Part shown: positions 1 through 9,576 of the stretch, piece by piece
Layout: each line of letters starts with the position of its first letter
How positions within the stretch are numbered: position 1 is the first letter of the stretch
Assembly: GCA_013141115.1 (NCBI GenBank)
Contig: JABFRP010000005.1
Location: 310,001 to 374,000, forward strand
Source: Ferruginibacter sp.
Lineage (GTDB): Bacteria > Bacteroidota > Bacteroidia > Chitinophagales > Chitinophagaceae
Direction of reading: 5' to 3'
Length of the DNA: 64,000 bases
Notes under the pieces: model-generated
Databases searched by the model: none
The model's input: the letters and a program-made list of their open reading frames with translations, nothing else
What the model was told of the DNA's origin: nothing
Program-made: the position numbers and the translations under genes

Positions 1-331
1 GAAATGCTCTTGTGTGTTGTATCAAGTTTGTATAAACGGGAAGGTCATAATTAGTGCACCCTCCTCGAAACGAATTAATAGAACTGGGTTTTACAAGGCT
101 ACCATTTTTATCTCCCCAAGCAACAGTCATTGGTTTATTTACCGCAAATACTTCCTGTACACCGCCTGCCGCGGCTATTTTATTTGCTGCATTGGCTTTT
201 GCTCTCTCAATTGTTTCCTTGTCATAAGTTATAGCACTATTATCTACTTTCTTACAGCCATAAATTGTAAATATAATTACAGCGGCCATAAGTACTACGG
301 TTTGGGTTATCCCTTTTAAGGTTGTTTTCAT
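1..331 (-). CDS. Putative lipoprotein, C-terminus beyond window edge
   Basis: The minus strand is open from an ATG at 331 to the window edge, about 110 residues, so the C-terminus is missing. The N-terminus has a short basic stretch, a hydrophobic core and a Cys in the context I-Y-G-C at about residue 26, a plausible though not ideal lipobox, so export and lipidation at the cell envelope are likely. After the Cys the chain is hydrophilic, with an Ala/Lys-rich helix-like part. I recognise no domain. The overlapping plus-strand reading frame has no homologous look and is treated as a shadow. Confidence 0.62.
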   Translation of the reverse strand, partial: MKTTLKGITQTVVLMAAVIIFTIYGCKKVDNSAITYDKETIERAKANAANKIAAAGGVQEVFAVNKPMTVAWGDKNGSLVKPSSINSFRGGCTNYDLPVYTNLIQHTRAF

Positions 332-645
332 TAATTAATTTTTAGGTATGCTTTTAAAAGAATTCATTGTGTAGTAGATTTTAGCCTGAACAAGAATTCT
401 TTTAGGGAGGCTCGTACTGTGCCTGCATTACCCAAAAACTATATTGTAAGTGGTGCTGTGTAAATATTGGTTTTACAGCATGTAGCAGTAGATTATTATG
501 GGGGGGTAACAGTTGGTACATTGATTTTTTAAATCTTACAACAAAGTACAAAAATTAATTTTAAATACAATGTGTTGTGGATAAAATAATAGTATATCAA
601 TATTTGTGTTATAGTTATGAGCAGGTTATTACGATAGGGGCAATA
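332..645. other. Intergenic region with two small inverted repeats
   Basis: No gene is visible here. A perfect 10-bp inverted repeat (AAAAGAATTC at 356-365 and GAATTCTTTT at 394-403) lies in the leader of the lipoprotein at 331. A weaker hairpin (GCTGT at 454-458 with ACAGC at 475-479) lies further upstream. Either could be an operator or an RNA hairpin; I found no convincing promoter box next to them. Confidence 0.4.
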
Positions 646-677
646 AAAAAGCTCAACGTTTTAAAGTTGAGCTTTTT
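646..677 (-). terminator. Intrinsic terminator after gcvP
   Basis: GCTCAAC (651-657) pairs with GTTGAGC (666-672), and runs of A and T flank both sides, so it can act in either direction. It begins 25 bp after the gcvP stop codon, read on the minus strand. Confidence 0.85.
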
Positions 678-701
678 AAATTTATTGACAGTTGCAATTA
701 T

Positions 702-3596
702 TTATACCGCTACTTCTTCTGCATAAGAACTTACAGGCTCACAAGTACAAATTAAATTTCTGTCGCCAAAAGTATTATTAACCCTGCTGATGTTGGGCCA
801 GAATTTATTTTGCTTTACAAACTCCAACGGAAATGCTGCAGTTTCCCTGCTGTATTTATGATTCCATTCGTTAGCGCAAATTACAAATTGTGTATGTGGC
901 GCATGTTTCAATGGGTTATCTGCTTTATCCGCACTGCCATTTTCTACTGCACGTATTTCTTCCCGTATGCTTAATAATGCATCGCAAAAACGATCCAGTT
1001 CTGCTTTGTCTTCGCTTTCTGTGGGCTCTATCATTATGGTGCCTGCAACAGGAAAACTTAATGTAGGCGCATGAAAATTATAATCCATTAAACGCTTGGC
1101 CACATCTTCGGCTTCAATACCGGCACTTTGTTTAAATGGACGTAAGTCAACAATAAATTCGTGAGCACAAGTGCCATTCTTTCCGCTGTATAAAATTTTA
1201 TATTCTTTTTCTAAACGGGCCTTCATGTAGTTGGCATTTAAAATGGCATACTCTGTACTTTTCTTCAAACCTTCGGGGCCTAACAATTTTATATAAGCAT
1301 AACTTATTAATAAAATGCTTGCACTACCATAAGGCGCCGCACTTACTGCATTTATGGGATCGTTGCCACCAGTTGTGTGATTAACATGCGATGGTAAGTA
1401 AGGTGCCAGCTTTTCATTTACGCAAATTGGTCCCATGCCCGGGCCGCCGCCTCCATGAGGGATAGCAAATGTTTTATGTAAATTCAAATGGCAAACATCG
1501 GCACCGATATTACCTGGAGAAGTTAAACCTACCTGTGCATTCATGTTAGCACCATCCATATAAACCAATCCTCCATTGTCATGAATCAAAGCACAAATTT
1601 CTTTTATGCTTTCTTCAAACACGCCATGCGTACTTGGATAGGTTACCATTAAACCGGCTAAGCTGTCTTTGTATTTTTCCGCATTCATTCTCAGGTCGGC
1701 CACATCAATATTTCCTGCTTCATCGCATTTGGTTACTACTACTTTAAAACCCGCCATTACTGCACTTGCAGGATTGGTGCCGTGTGCCGAAATTGGAATG
1801 AGTATTACATTTCTGTTGGCTTCATTACGGTGTGCATGATAAGCACGTATGGTTAATAAACCAGCGTACTCGCCTTGTGCGCCACTGTTAGGTTGTAAAG
1901 AAGTGGCCGCAAAACCGGTAATATTGCTTAACCAGTTTTCTAACTCGGTAACCATTTGTTGGTAGCCTTTCCATTGATAAGAGGGTGCGAAAGGATGTAT
2001 GCTGCTAAACTCCGGCCAACTTACAGGAATTAATTGTGTAGCTGCATTCAGCTTCATGGTACAACTACCTAAACTGATCATTGATGTATTTAAACTCAGA
2101 TCTTTATTTTCTAAAGATTTTATGTAACGCATCATTTCAGTTTCGCTATGGTGTGTATTAAAAAGCGGATGCGTTAAAAATTCGGAAGTACGGGTTAATG
2201 TTGCCGGAATATTTTCTAATAAACTATCTGCATCAAAATGGGCAACTGCGGTATCATTACCTTGTGATGTAGCAAAAACATGCAGTATATTCAGAATGTC
2301 GTTTTGAGATGTGGTTTCATCTAAAGAGATACCAATGTATTCATCATCAAAATAATTAAAATTAATTTCCTGCTGCTCTGCCAGTTTACGAATGTTGCTC
2401 ACATCTTTCACATGTATTTTCAATGTGTCAAAATAATATTCATTTACATTGGTAAAACCAAGCTCCGCTAATTCATTGCTTAAAGTTTGCGCTAAAAGAC
2501 TTATTCTCTTTCCAATGTTGGTTAATCCGTTCGGGCCATGATACACTGCATACATTGCAGCCATATTTGCCAACAATGCCTGTGCGGTACAAATATTACT
2601 GGTGGCTTTTTCTCGGCGTATATGTTGCTCTCTTGTTTGCAAAGCCATACGTAAACAACGGTTGCCTTGTGCATCTATGCTTACACCAATAATACGGCCG
2701 GGTAAATTTCTTTTAAAATCTTCTTTGGTAGCAAAGAAGGCGGCATGCGGTCCACCAAATCCCATGGGTACGCCCAATCTTTGTGCACTGCCAATGGCAA
2801 CATCGGCACCTAACTCGCCTGGAGGCGTTAATAAAGTAAGCGACAAAAGATCGGTAGCCATTATAACCTGTGCATTTACTGCATGCACCTTATCAATAAA
2901 ATTGCGGTAATCTTCTACAGCACCATTACTGTTAGGATATTGTACAATTGCGCCAAAAAAACTATCATCCAGAGATATTGTTTTATAATCTCCAAACACC
3001 AATTTTACCTGTATTGGCGTAGCTCTTGTAATTAATACATCTTTTGTTTGAGCAAAAATATTTTCATCAACAAAAAATTTGGGAGCAGTAATATGGTCGT
3101 GGTCTTTATTTTTATGGTTGAACAACATGGCCATGGCTTCTGCTGCTGCTGTGCCTTCATCAAGTAAGCTGGCATTGGCAATGGGTAAAGCGGTTAAATC
3201 GCTTACCATGGTTTGATAGTTAAGTAAACTTTCCAAACGTCCCTGTGCAATTTCTGCCTGGTAAGGGGTGTATTGTGTGTACCATCCGGGGTTTTCAAAA
3301 ACAGTACGCAAAATTACACTGGGTACAATGGTATTGTAATAGCCCTGCCCAATGTAAGACTTAAATACTTTGTTTAAAGAAGCCGTTTCTTTTAATTCGG
3401 TCAGATACTGAAATTCGCTTACCGGCCCTGCTGTTTGTAAAGCATTTTGCGACCGGATTGATGCCGGAACTGTTTTTTCAATTAGTTCATCTGTAGATCT
3501 TACGCCAATTACTTTAAGCATGGCTTTGGTTTCCTGTTCGTTTGGACCAATATGCCTTGCTGTAAACTCCTGATTTTGTTGTTCGAAAAGATTCAT
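702..3596 (-). CDS. gcvP: Glycine dehydrogenase (decarboxylating), P-protein
   Basis: This is the pyridoxal-phosphate P-protein of the glycine cleavage system: it decarboxylates glycine and passes the aminomethyl group to the lipoyl H-protein. The 964 residues cover both halves fused in one chain (N-half to about 440, C-half from about 450), close to the E. coli length. The PLP lysine is K708 in the motif L-H-K-T-F, followed by the Gly-rich loop P-H-G-G-G-G-P-G. No gcvH or gcvT is next to it; it appears to be a single-gene unit with its own terminator. The leader from the -7 box at 3643-3650 is only about 40 nt, too short for a glycine riboswitch. Confidence 0.98.
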   Translation of the reverse strand: MNLFEQQNQEFTARHIGPNEQETKAMLKVIGVRSTDELIEKTVPASIRSQNALQTAGPVSEFQYLTELKETASLNKVFKSYIGQGYYNTIVPSVILRTVFENPGWYTQYTPYQAEIAQGRLESLLNYQTMVSDLTALPIANASLLDEGTAAAEAMAMLFNHKNKDHDHITAPKFFVDENIFAQTKDVLITRATPIQVKLVFGDYKTISLDDSFFGAIVQYPNSNGAVEDYRNFIDKVHAVNAQVIMATDLLSLTLLTPPGELGADVAIGSAQRLGVPMGFGGPHAAFFATKEDFKRNLPGRIIGVSIDAQGNRCLRMALQTREQHIRREKATSNICTAQALLANMAAMYAVYHGPNGLTNIGKRISLLAQTLSNELAELGFTNVNEYYFDTLKIHVKDVSNIRKLAEQQEINFNYFDDEYIGISLDETTSQNDILNILHVFATSQGNDTAVAHFDADSLLENIPATLTRTSEFLTHPLFNTHHSETEMMRYIKSLENKDLSLNTSMISLGSCTMKLNAATQLIPVSWPEFSSIHPFAPSYQWKGYQQMVTELENWLSNITGFAATSLQPNSGAQGEYAGLLTIRAYHAHRNEANRNVILIPISAHGTNPASAVMAGFKVVVTKCDEAGNIDVADLRMNAEKYKDSLAGLMVTYPSTHGVFEESIKEICALIHDNGGLVYMDGANMNAQVGLTSPGNIGADVCHLNLHKTFAIPHGGGGPGMGPICVNEKLAPYLPSHVNHTTGGNDPINAVSAAPYGSASILLISYAYIKLLGPEGLKKSTEYAILNANYMKARLEKEYKILYSGKNGTCAHEFIVDLRPFKQSAGIEAEDVAKRLMDYNFHAPTLSFPVAGTIMIEPTESEDKAELDRFCDALLSIREEIRAVENGSADKADNPLKHAPHTQFVICANEWNHKYSRETAAFPLEFVKQNKFWPNISRVNNTFGDRNLICTCEPVSSYAEEVAV

Positions 3597-3642
3597 ATGC
3601 CTGTATGGTTTATTGTGTCTGGATCTTGTAAAAAAGTTGCCG

Positions 3643-3650
3643 CAAAATTA
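3643..3650 (-). promoter_or_regulatory. Candidate -7 box for gcvP
   Basis: Read on the minus strand this is TAATTTTG, matching the Bacteroidota -7 consensus TAnnTTTG, 47 bp before the gcvP ATG. I do not see a good TTTG at the expected -33 distance, so the call rests on one box. Confidence 0.45.
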
Positions 3651-3815
3651 CGATAACATAACAAGATTACGCATCAATAAGTTCAATGATTATTCACTGA
3701 TTATTCACTTTAGAAAACCGGGAGATAGCCGCTGTAAAAAGCAGGTTGAGGAATAGAAAAGCAATGCAATAAAAGTTGCTCTTTGTTAGATAATAATCAG
3801 TATTTACTGCAATTA

Positions 3816-4598
3816 TTACTCATGTATGGCAAGAACAGGTACTTTGCTTTGATAAACCAGTTTTTTTGTGTGCTGTGTTTTAAACAGTTTCTCAAAAAAT
3901 GTATGGTATTTTGGGGCAATAATGATGATGTCTATATTCCTGTCTTCGGTAAATAAATTAACCGCCTCATGAAAATCATATAAACGCATAAAATAAAATT
4001 CAGGACTAAACTCTTTCAGCAATTCTTCCATTTTATCTCTTTCGGCCTTAACTGTTTCTGTAAGTGCCAGGTAATGTTTTTCATCAACATTTAAAATATG
4101 CAGTGCAGGGGCAAAATCTTTAAGCACTTTTTTAACTTCAAGTAAAGTAGGGCTTTCCTGTACATATTTCATCTCAGAAGTGATCAGTACATTTTCTATT
4201 TTACTAAACTTTGCATTAGCGGGAACGATTAATACAGGGCATACATTTTTTTCGGCCATTAGTAAAGTGTTGGAGCCGGAAAACCTTTGTTCCATTGGCG
4301 TTTTACCAAATAACCCCATTACTATCATGTAAGCTTTTTTTGCATGGGCATAAGCCGCAAATCTGTCAATAAAATTATCGCCGGACTCTAAGAATATTTC
4401 GATGTTAGGGCAGATGGCTTGCAATTCGTTTTTTAAACTATTTAAGTAATTTTCTGCGATAGCTATATCTTCTTGTTCTTCATAAAAATGATAGAGTATA
4501 ACATTTACATCTGTTCTGTTTTTATACATACTGCATGCATAGTGTGCAGCATTAAAAGATGATTCAGAAAAATCTAATGGGATTATTACCTGTAGCAT
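3816..4598 (-). CDS. Universal stress protein, tandem UspA domains
   Basis: At 260 residues it is the length of two UspA domains in tandem. The first domain starts with the typical P-L-D-F-S segment (D9) and carries the nucleotide-binding signature G95-x2-G98-x9-G108-S109. The second half (from about residue 145) keeps the fold pattern but I see no second nucleotide motif, so only the first domain is expected to bind ATP. Such cytosolic proteins are induced by starvation or stress; the exact role is unknown. It diverges from the YkgJ-like gene starting at 4710. Confidence 0.9.
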   Translation of the reverse strand: MLQVIIPLDFSESSFNAAHYACSMYKNRTDVNVILYHFYEEQEDIAIAENYLNSLKNELQAICPNIEIFLESGDNFIDRFAAYAHAKKAYMIVMGLFGKTPMEQRFSGSNTLLMAEKNVCPVLIVPANAKFSKIENVLITSEMKYVQESPTLLEVKKVLKDFAPALHILNVDEKHYLALTETVKAERDKMEELLKEFSPEFYFMRLYDFHEAVNLFTEDRNIDIIIIAPKYHTFFEKLFKTQHTKKLVYQSKVPVLAIHE

Positions 4599-4709
4599 AG
4601 AACAAAGTTAAATACAAATTAAGTGAAATTTTGTACAATTAGCACACTATATTTTATTTTAAGTAATCCTTATTATTGCCGTAATGTTACTAAAAGCGAT
4701 ATTTGTGGT

Positions 4710-5192
4710 ATGGAAGAAGATTTAATGCTTAACTGGGAAAAAAAATCGGCAGATCACCAAAAATTGTACAAACAGTTTTTGCACCGGGCCGATAAAAATA
4801 AAGTATTGAAAGTATTGCCCGATCTGCATGAAGAAGCTTTTGAAAAAATTGATTGCCTGCAATGCGGTAATTGCTGCAAAAGCTATTCGCCACGGTTTAA
4901 AACGCCGGATATTAAACGCATTAGCAAACACCTTAAAATGAAAGATGGTGATTTTATAAATACCTATTTGTTTGTGGATAGCGAAGGCGATTATGTGTTG
5001 AAAACAAAACCCTGTAGTTTTTTAGGAGCCGATAATTATTGCAGTATTTATGATGTACGCCCAAGCGATTGTGCCAGGTTTCCTTACACTGATGAAGATG
5101 TATTGCTAAAACGACAACCACTTACTTTAAAGAATTCCAGCTTTTGCCCGGCGGTTTACTTTGTGCTGGAAAAATTAGTAGCAGTTAAGTAA
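4710..5192 (+). CDS. YkgJ family cysteine cluster protein
   Basis: This 160-residue protein has the YkgJ-type metal-chelating cluster: C49-x2-C52-x2-C55-C56, then further cysteines in the segments C-S-F-L, Y-C-S-I-Y and D-C-A-R-F-P, and a last one in S-F-C-P-A. The family is thought to bind zinc or an iron-sulfur cluster; the reaction is unknown. I chose the ATG at 4710 because the in-frame ATG at 4623 would add an unconserved, promoter-like AT-rich stretch; an ATG at 4725 is also possible. Confidence 0.85.
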   Translation: MEEDLMLNWEKKSADHQKLYKQFLHRADKNKVLKVLPDLHEEAFEKIDCLQCGNCCKSYSPRFKTPDIKRISKHLKMKDGDFINTYLFVDSEGDYVLKTKPCSFLGADNYCSIYDVRPSDCARFPYTDEDVLLKRQPLTLKNSSFCPAVYFVLEKLVAVK

Positions 5193-5283
5193 GTGTATCC
5201 ACTATCAGTACTTTGTTTGGCAAAACGACATTATTTATTCAACTTCTTCTTACATTAAATACGCTTTGCAGTAGCCTTACATT

Positions 5284-6189
5284 TTACTGCAACTTAGAAT
5301 TGATCTCAATAAAAGCAGCTTCCAATGGTCTGCTTATACCGTCACCTTTCCATTCGCCAATGCCGGGAATGGTTTTGTTTTTTAAAATGTCTTCTTTGGT
5401 TTTACCTGCTTTCATTTCTCCGTCTACAAATTTTAATACATTACCCAGGTAATCGCCAAAGGCTTTTAGATCGCTGCTGTTGGCAATAATGTCGTAGCCT
5501 TCGGCGGAGTGGCCGCAAACAAATTGTGTTTTATTATCAAAAGTGTTTACAGCTTTATCCAGTACTTTTATCCAGCTGCCCATATCGGCACCAGCACTTT
5601 TATCTACAAAAGGGTGGCGGCGGTTAAACATTAAATCGCCGGCATGTACAATGTTGGCATGTTCAAAATGTATAAAGCTGTCGCCATTGGTATGGCCGGC
5701 ACCAAAATAATGCAGCGTAACTTTTTCTTTACCAATTTTTTCACTCCATTTATCGGTGTAAGTTATATCAGGAAATAATTGCTTGTCCTCATTTTTGCTT
5801 TTTACAGCAGCAGCTTTTTGGTTGGTTAAAGAGTTGGCATGTGCCACTACATGTTCTACCAAACCTTTAAAAGCAATATTGCCTCCTGTATGATCGCCAT
5901 GGTGATGAGTATTGATCAAATATTTAAAAGGCTTTTCGCTTTTCTTTTTCAGCTCCTCAATTAAATGCTGCGACTGCTCTGGAAATTGCGAATCCACCAC
6001 TACCATACCTTTCTTTGAAATATAGAATAATATAGTGCCGCCTTTTTCGGTAAACACACCAATAGTATCCGTAAGCATTTTTATTTTAAAGGCTGGCTGT
6101 GCAAAAAATGCTGCAGCCATTTGCTGATTAAATAAAGCTAAGCCTGCTAAAGTAAGGCCGGTATTGCGGAGAAAATTTCTGCGTTGCAT
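5284..6189 (-). CDS. Exported metallo-beta-lactamase fold hydrolase
   Basis: The N-terminus has a twin-arginine-like signal (R3-R4-N-F-L followed by a hydrophobic stretch and A-A-A), suggesting folded export by Tat. The zinc motif H95-x-H97-x-D99-H100 is intact, and further ligands are visible in G-A-G-H-T-N-G-D, H-A-G-D-L and C-G-H-S. At 301 residues it fits the general MBL-fold hydrolase family, which includes true beta-lactamases, lactonases and quinoprotein-associated hydrolases. Nothing in the sequence fixes the substrate, so antibiotic resistance should not be assumed. Confidence 0.88.
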   Translation of the reverse strand: MQRRNFLRNTGLTLAGLALFNQQMAAAFFAQPAFKIKMLTDTIGVFTEKGGTILFYISKKGMVVVDSQFPEQSQHLIEELKKKSEKPFKYLINTHHHGDHTGGNIAFKGLVEHVVAHANSLTNQKAAAVKSKNEDKQLFPDITYTDKWSEKIGKEKVTLHYFGAGHTNGDSFIHFEHANIVHAGDLMFNRRHPFVDKSAGADMGSWIKVLDKAVNTFDNKTQFVCGHSAEGYDIIANSSDLKAFGDYLGNVLKFVDGEMKAGKTKEDILKNKTIPGIGEWKGDGISRPLEAAFIEINSKLQ

Positions 6190-6333
6190 GATGTGGTGAT
6201 TTTGAGATTGTAATTTACAGAATGTTTAAACATTACTGTTGTGAAATTGTTCGCAACTTTTTTGTGTTTGCTATTCTAAAGTTAGTTAACTACTAAAATT
6301 GAAACAAAGTGTGATTGTGATCAATAAAATATG

Positions 6334-6921
6334 TCAGTGAATTAAAAAATGTGTTCCAATAATAATTGCATAAATCCAGCAGTTATATAAAAAAGTGAAA
6401 AGAAGGGCAACTCCCAGGCTTTTTATTAAGTTGCTTTTGCACTTAGCTGAATTTCTAAAAATTAGTCGGAAAGCTCTAAAAATTATCCAGTATAAAAGAC
6501 CGGCAACTACCAAAACTGTTACCCAAATAAATGCACCTAACCACCAAAAGATAAATGAACCTAATAATCCTACCACAATCCATATTGCAATAGAAATAAC
6601 ACACCCTTCAACTCCGCCTTCATCAAATACTTGTGGTTCAAATTCGGTAACATTCATTGTTGGTGACGAAGGTTTTTTCCAAAGCTGAAATTTGTCAAGA
6701 AAATTACCTATGCCATCTTTGAGTTTCCAGCCGTTGTAAAGTCCTGTTGTGATAAAAATTAAAAATACTATTGAGATAATGGTTGTGGAAAGTAATGAAT
6801 TTAAATAAAGTGTTCTGTGCTGCTCAAGCCCCGTAAAATAAATAATTAATATTAGTGTTGGCACAACAATAAGTGTTGCAATAAACACGGTTTTAGAACT
6901 AATAAGATTTGGTCTTTTCAA
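6334..6921 (-). CDS. Hypothetical multi-pass membrane protein
   Basis: I do not recognise this 195-residue protein. It has hydrophobic segments at roughly residues 11-31, 39-60, 105-125, 128-150 and 170-192, so about five membrane spans, with a polar loop at about 62-103 containing W-K-K-P. It is flanked by the MBL hydrolase and the MFS exporter on the same strand, with gaps of more than 140 bp, so it need not share their transcript. Confidence 0.6.
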   Translation of the reverse strand: MKRPNLISSKTVFIATLIVVPTLILIIYFTGLEQHRTLYLNSLLSTTIISIVFLIFITTGLYNGWKLKDGIGNFLDKFQLWKKPSSPTMNVTEFEPQVFDEGGVEGCVISIAIWIVVGLLGSFIFWWLGAFIWVTVLVVAGLLYWIIFRAFRLIFRNSAKCKSNLIKSLGVALLFTFLYNCWIYAIIIGTHFLIH

Positions 6922-7027
6922 TTGTTATGGCGGTTAGAATTACATTCTAATACAAATATATCGGATGAAAGTTAGTGTAATTATTCAATCTACCCTGCAA
7001 TAAAATCTCAATAAAGATATACTGTTG

Positions 7028-7085
7028 AAGAGTGCGACGCCACAGCAGCCATATAGAATTAATAAAGCTGGTTACAAAATAAAAA
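7028..7085. repeat. Degenerate dispersed intergenic repeat, copy A
   Basis: The stretch holds GTGCGACGC (7032-7040), GCCAT (7048-7052) and ATAAAGCTGG (7062-7071). The first two words recur at 31801-31825 and the last two at 48561-48582, in both cases in gene-free spacers. It lies just downstream of the MFS gene's 3' end. Confidence 0.4.
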
Positions 7086-7101
7086 TTTTAAACCGCAGGT
7101 T

Positions 7102-8346
7102 TTAATACTCCATCTTTTTCAACGCAGGCGCTTTAAACCAGGTAACTGCAACCACCAGCAACGTCATACAGCCACCAAAAATTACAGAAGGCACCAAGCC
7201 AAATGCACGGGAGGCAAAACCGCTTTCAAACTGGCCAAGCTCATTACTGCTATTGATGAACATGGAATTTACCGAAGATACACGGCCCCGCATTTCGTCG
7301 GGAGTGGTGAGTTGTAGAATAGTGCCACGAATGATTACACTTATACCATCGCAGGCACCACTGCACAGCAACGCAATAAAGGAAACAAGGTACACATTGG
7401 ATAACCCGAATGCAATAATGCAAATGCCAAAGCCTGCCACTGCCATCATCATTCTTTTACCCTGCTTTTGCCGCATAGGAAAGAGGGTTAATAAAATAAT
7501 AACTGTAATGGAGCCAATATCTGTTGCGGCAGTAAGCCAGCCAAAACCAATGGGGCCGGTGTGTAAAATTTTATCGCTAAACTCGGGTATTAATGCTACA
7601 GCGCCGCCAAATAACACAGCAAACAGATCCAACGAAATAGCGCCTAACATAATTTTATTGTTGAACACAAAGCTGAGGCCCTCTTTTACACTGTCCCATG
7701 CTGCAACATCTTTTTGTTTTACTAAAACAGGTTTCTTTTTTATGAAAGATAAAATGCTGGCGGCAGTAATGATGTACACCAACACAATGAAAAAAGTAAT
7801 GTTAACACCAAGGCCGGCTATAAAAAAACCTGCGCTGGCATGGCCGGTAATGGAACCAATAAGCCAGGTGGAAGAACTGATGTTGGCAGCAAACTGTAAT
7901 TTTTCCCTTGGTACTAGTTGCGCAATGATGGCATGAGAAACCGGCCCCGAAAATGCCCTGATGATACCGGTTAAAAATATAATGCCGTAAAAGCAATACT
8001 CCAGCCAGTGCTTGCTTATTTTATCTTGTGTTGACGGTAAAGTGCAAATAATCAGCAGCACCACACAAAAGCAATACGCTATCATACCTTTTAATAGCAG
8101 CGTTCTTTTTTCGGATTGATCAATTACATGGCCGGCATATAAAGCCAATGAAAAAACGGGGATAAATTCCGACAGTCCTACCAAACCAATGGCGAAGGAG
8201 CTTTGTGTAAGCTGAAATAATTCGTACGCCACAACGGTACCCACCATGCGTAATGCCATAATGTAAATAAAGCGGCAAATGATGTATAATTTAAACTCTT
8301 TTTCTTTAAGGGGAGACAGCGCTGATGTATTAAATGATAGATTCAT
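7102..8346 (-). CDS. MFS transporter, EntS-like exporter family
   Basis: This 414-residue protein has the 12-helix pattern of a major facilitator. A conserved Asp/basic loop between helices 2 and 3 is seen around G-H-V-I-D-Q-S-E-K-R, and a related loop around P-D-E-M-R-G-R-V in the second half is typical of the MFS_3 group that includes the enterobactin exporter EntS. It is expected in the inner membrane as a proton-driven exporter. The substrate is unknown; no siderophore genes are nearby. Confidence 0.85.
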   Translation of the reverse strand: MNLSFNTSALSPLKEKEFKLYIICRFIYIMALRMVGTVVAYELFQLTQSSFAIGLVGLSEFIPVFSLALYAGHVIDQSEKRTLLLKGMIAYCFCVVLLIICTLPSTQDKISKHWLEYCFYGIIFLTGIIRAFSGPVSHAIIAQLVPREKLQFAANISSSTWLIGSITGHASAGFFIAGLGVNITFFIVLVYIITAASILSFIKKKPVLVKQKDVAAWDSVKEGLSFVFNNKIMLGAISLDLFAVLFGGAVALIPEFSDKILHTGPIGFGWLTAATDIGSITVIILLTLFPMRQKQGKRMMMAVAGFGICIIAFGLSNVYLVSFIALLCSGACDGISVIIRGTILQLTTPDEMRGRVSSVNSMFINSSNELGQFESGFASRAFGLVPSVIFGGCMTLLVVAVTWFKAPALKKMEY

Positions 8347-8398
8347 TAATACGAAGGTGCAATATTTTTTTCATTTGAAAAATGCCGTTAATAATAAT

Positions 8399-9031
8399 TT
8401 AAGGCAGGCTTATATAATGTTGCCCGTCATCATATTCTTTATCCAATGCATCAATAATTGTTTTCAGGTGCAGGTCGTTGCCTAAAAAATCGGCATTGGA
8501 AGTATCTACAAACAATGTTTTAATATTATGCTGTTTAATATATTGGGTATAGGTTTCCTGCAATGAGAAAAGATAGTCGTTGGGAATACTTTGCTCGTAA
8601 CCACGGTTACGTTTTTTTATATTCTCCTGTAATTTATTTACCGGGGCATGCAGGTAAATTAAAATATCGGGCTGTACTATTTGCGGATTAATAATGTCAA
8701 ATAGTTTTTGGTAGAGCCTAAACTCTTCATTGGCTAAAGTTACTTTGGCAAATAAAAGGCATTTAGTAAACAGATAATCGGAGATAGTGACATTTTGAAA
8801 CATGTCTTTTGTCTGCAACAGGTCTTTTAATTGTTTGTAGCGCTCTGCCATAAAAAATAACTCCAGCGGAAAAGCATACTGTTGCTGATTTTCATAAAAT
8901 TTGGAAAGAAAAGGGTTGTCTGCAAATTCTTCTAAAATTAGCCGGGCATTAAAATGCTTGCTCAACAGGTGAGCAAGAGTAGTTTTTCCGGCGCCTATGT
9001 TCCCTTCAATGGTAACAAAATTATACTTCAT
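8399..9031 (-). CDS. Deoxynucleoside kinase (dGK/dAK family)
   Basis: This cytosolic enzyme phosphorylates deoxynucleosides with ATP for the salvage pathway. The Walker A loop is G10-N-I-G-A-G-K16-T17, followed by the L-E-E-F segment that contacts the sugar, and a lid region rich in Arg/Lys (K-K-R-N-R-G-Y-E). At 210 residues it has normal family length. It lies 65 bp downstream of folK on the same strand and is probably the last gene of the antitoxin-RES-folK run. The exact base preference cannot be read from sequence. Confidence 0.93.
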   Translation of the reverse strand: MKYNFVTIEGNIGAGKTTLAHLLSKHFNARLILEEFADNPFLSKFYENQQQYAFPLELFFMAERYKQLKDLLQTKDMFQNVTISDYLFTKCLLFAKVTLANEEFRLYQKLFDIINPQIVQPDILIYLHAPVNKLQENIKKRNRGYEQSIPNDYLFSLQETYTQYIKQHNIKTLFVDTSNADFLGNDLHLKTIIDALDKEYDDGQHYISLP

Positions 9032-9096
9032 ATTAATTCCCGTATTCGCTGCTTAATTTCTATGCTGCAAAATAAGCGGAAACTTTACACAGGCCA

Positions 9097-9576
9097 TTAA
9101 AACTTTTTCACAGTTAAAGTATCGGGGCTGCTTTTAAGTAACTGGCGAACAGTTTTGTTTAAAAGCGGATGTTTGAAGTTAGGGGAGAGCTGATTAAGCG
9201 GTACCAATACAAAATTGCGGTTTTGTATTTGTGGATGAGGAACCACCAGGTTTTGAGTGTGGATAATTTCTTTATTTAAAAAAAGAATATCAATATCAAT
9301 AATTCTGGGGGCGTTCTTTTTTGTTCTTATTCTTCCCATTTCTTTTTCTATAGCAAGAATGGTTTGCATGGCTTGCTCAGCGGTAAGTTTGGTTTGGGCA
9401 ATAATTACCTGGTTTAAAAAATCGGGCTGGTTAGTATTGCCCCATGCTTCGGTGGAGTAAACCGAAGATAGCCGTATAATACTACCCAGTTTTTTTGCGA
9501 TAATTTTTTGAGCAAGTATTAATTGCTTTTGTGGTTGCTGCTGATTGCTGCCGAGTAACAGGTATATCTTATTCAT
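9097..9576 (-). CDS. folK: 2-amino-4-hydroxy-6-hydroxymethyldihydropteridine pyrophosphokinase
   Basis: FolK transfers pyrophosphate from ATP to the pterin precursor, a step in folate synthesis. The 159 residues show the full family pattern: G-S-N near the N-terminus, the R-I-I-D-I-D-I-L-F segment with the two metal-binding Asp residues, then V-P-H-P and R-N-F-V-L-V-P-L. Its ATG follows the RES gene stop codon with no gap (TAAATG), so translation may be coupled to the toxin gene. Confidence 0.97.
   Translation of the reverse strand: MNKIYLLLGSNQQQPQKQLILAQKIIAKKLGSIIRLSSVYSTEAWGNTNQPDFLNQVIIAQTKLTAEQAMQTILAIEKEMGRIRTKKNAPRIIDIDILFLNKEIIHTQNLVVPHPQIQNRNFVLVPLNQLSPNFKHPLLNKTVRQLLKSSPDTLTVKKF

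Noticed and set aside
14..319. Plus-strand 101-codon frame at the window start
   Set aside because: The opposite strand encodes a convincing lipoprotein with signal and lipobox; the plus frame is Tyr/Phe/Ile-rich without domain character.
3597..3815. Glycine riboswitch upstream of gcvP
   Set aside because: The predicted leader is about 40 nt and no tandem glycine-aptamer features are visible.
5284..6189. Antibiotic-resistance beta-lactamase
   Set aside because: The MBL fold is shared by many hydrolases, and nothing in the sequence or neighbourhood points to beta-lactam substrates.
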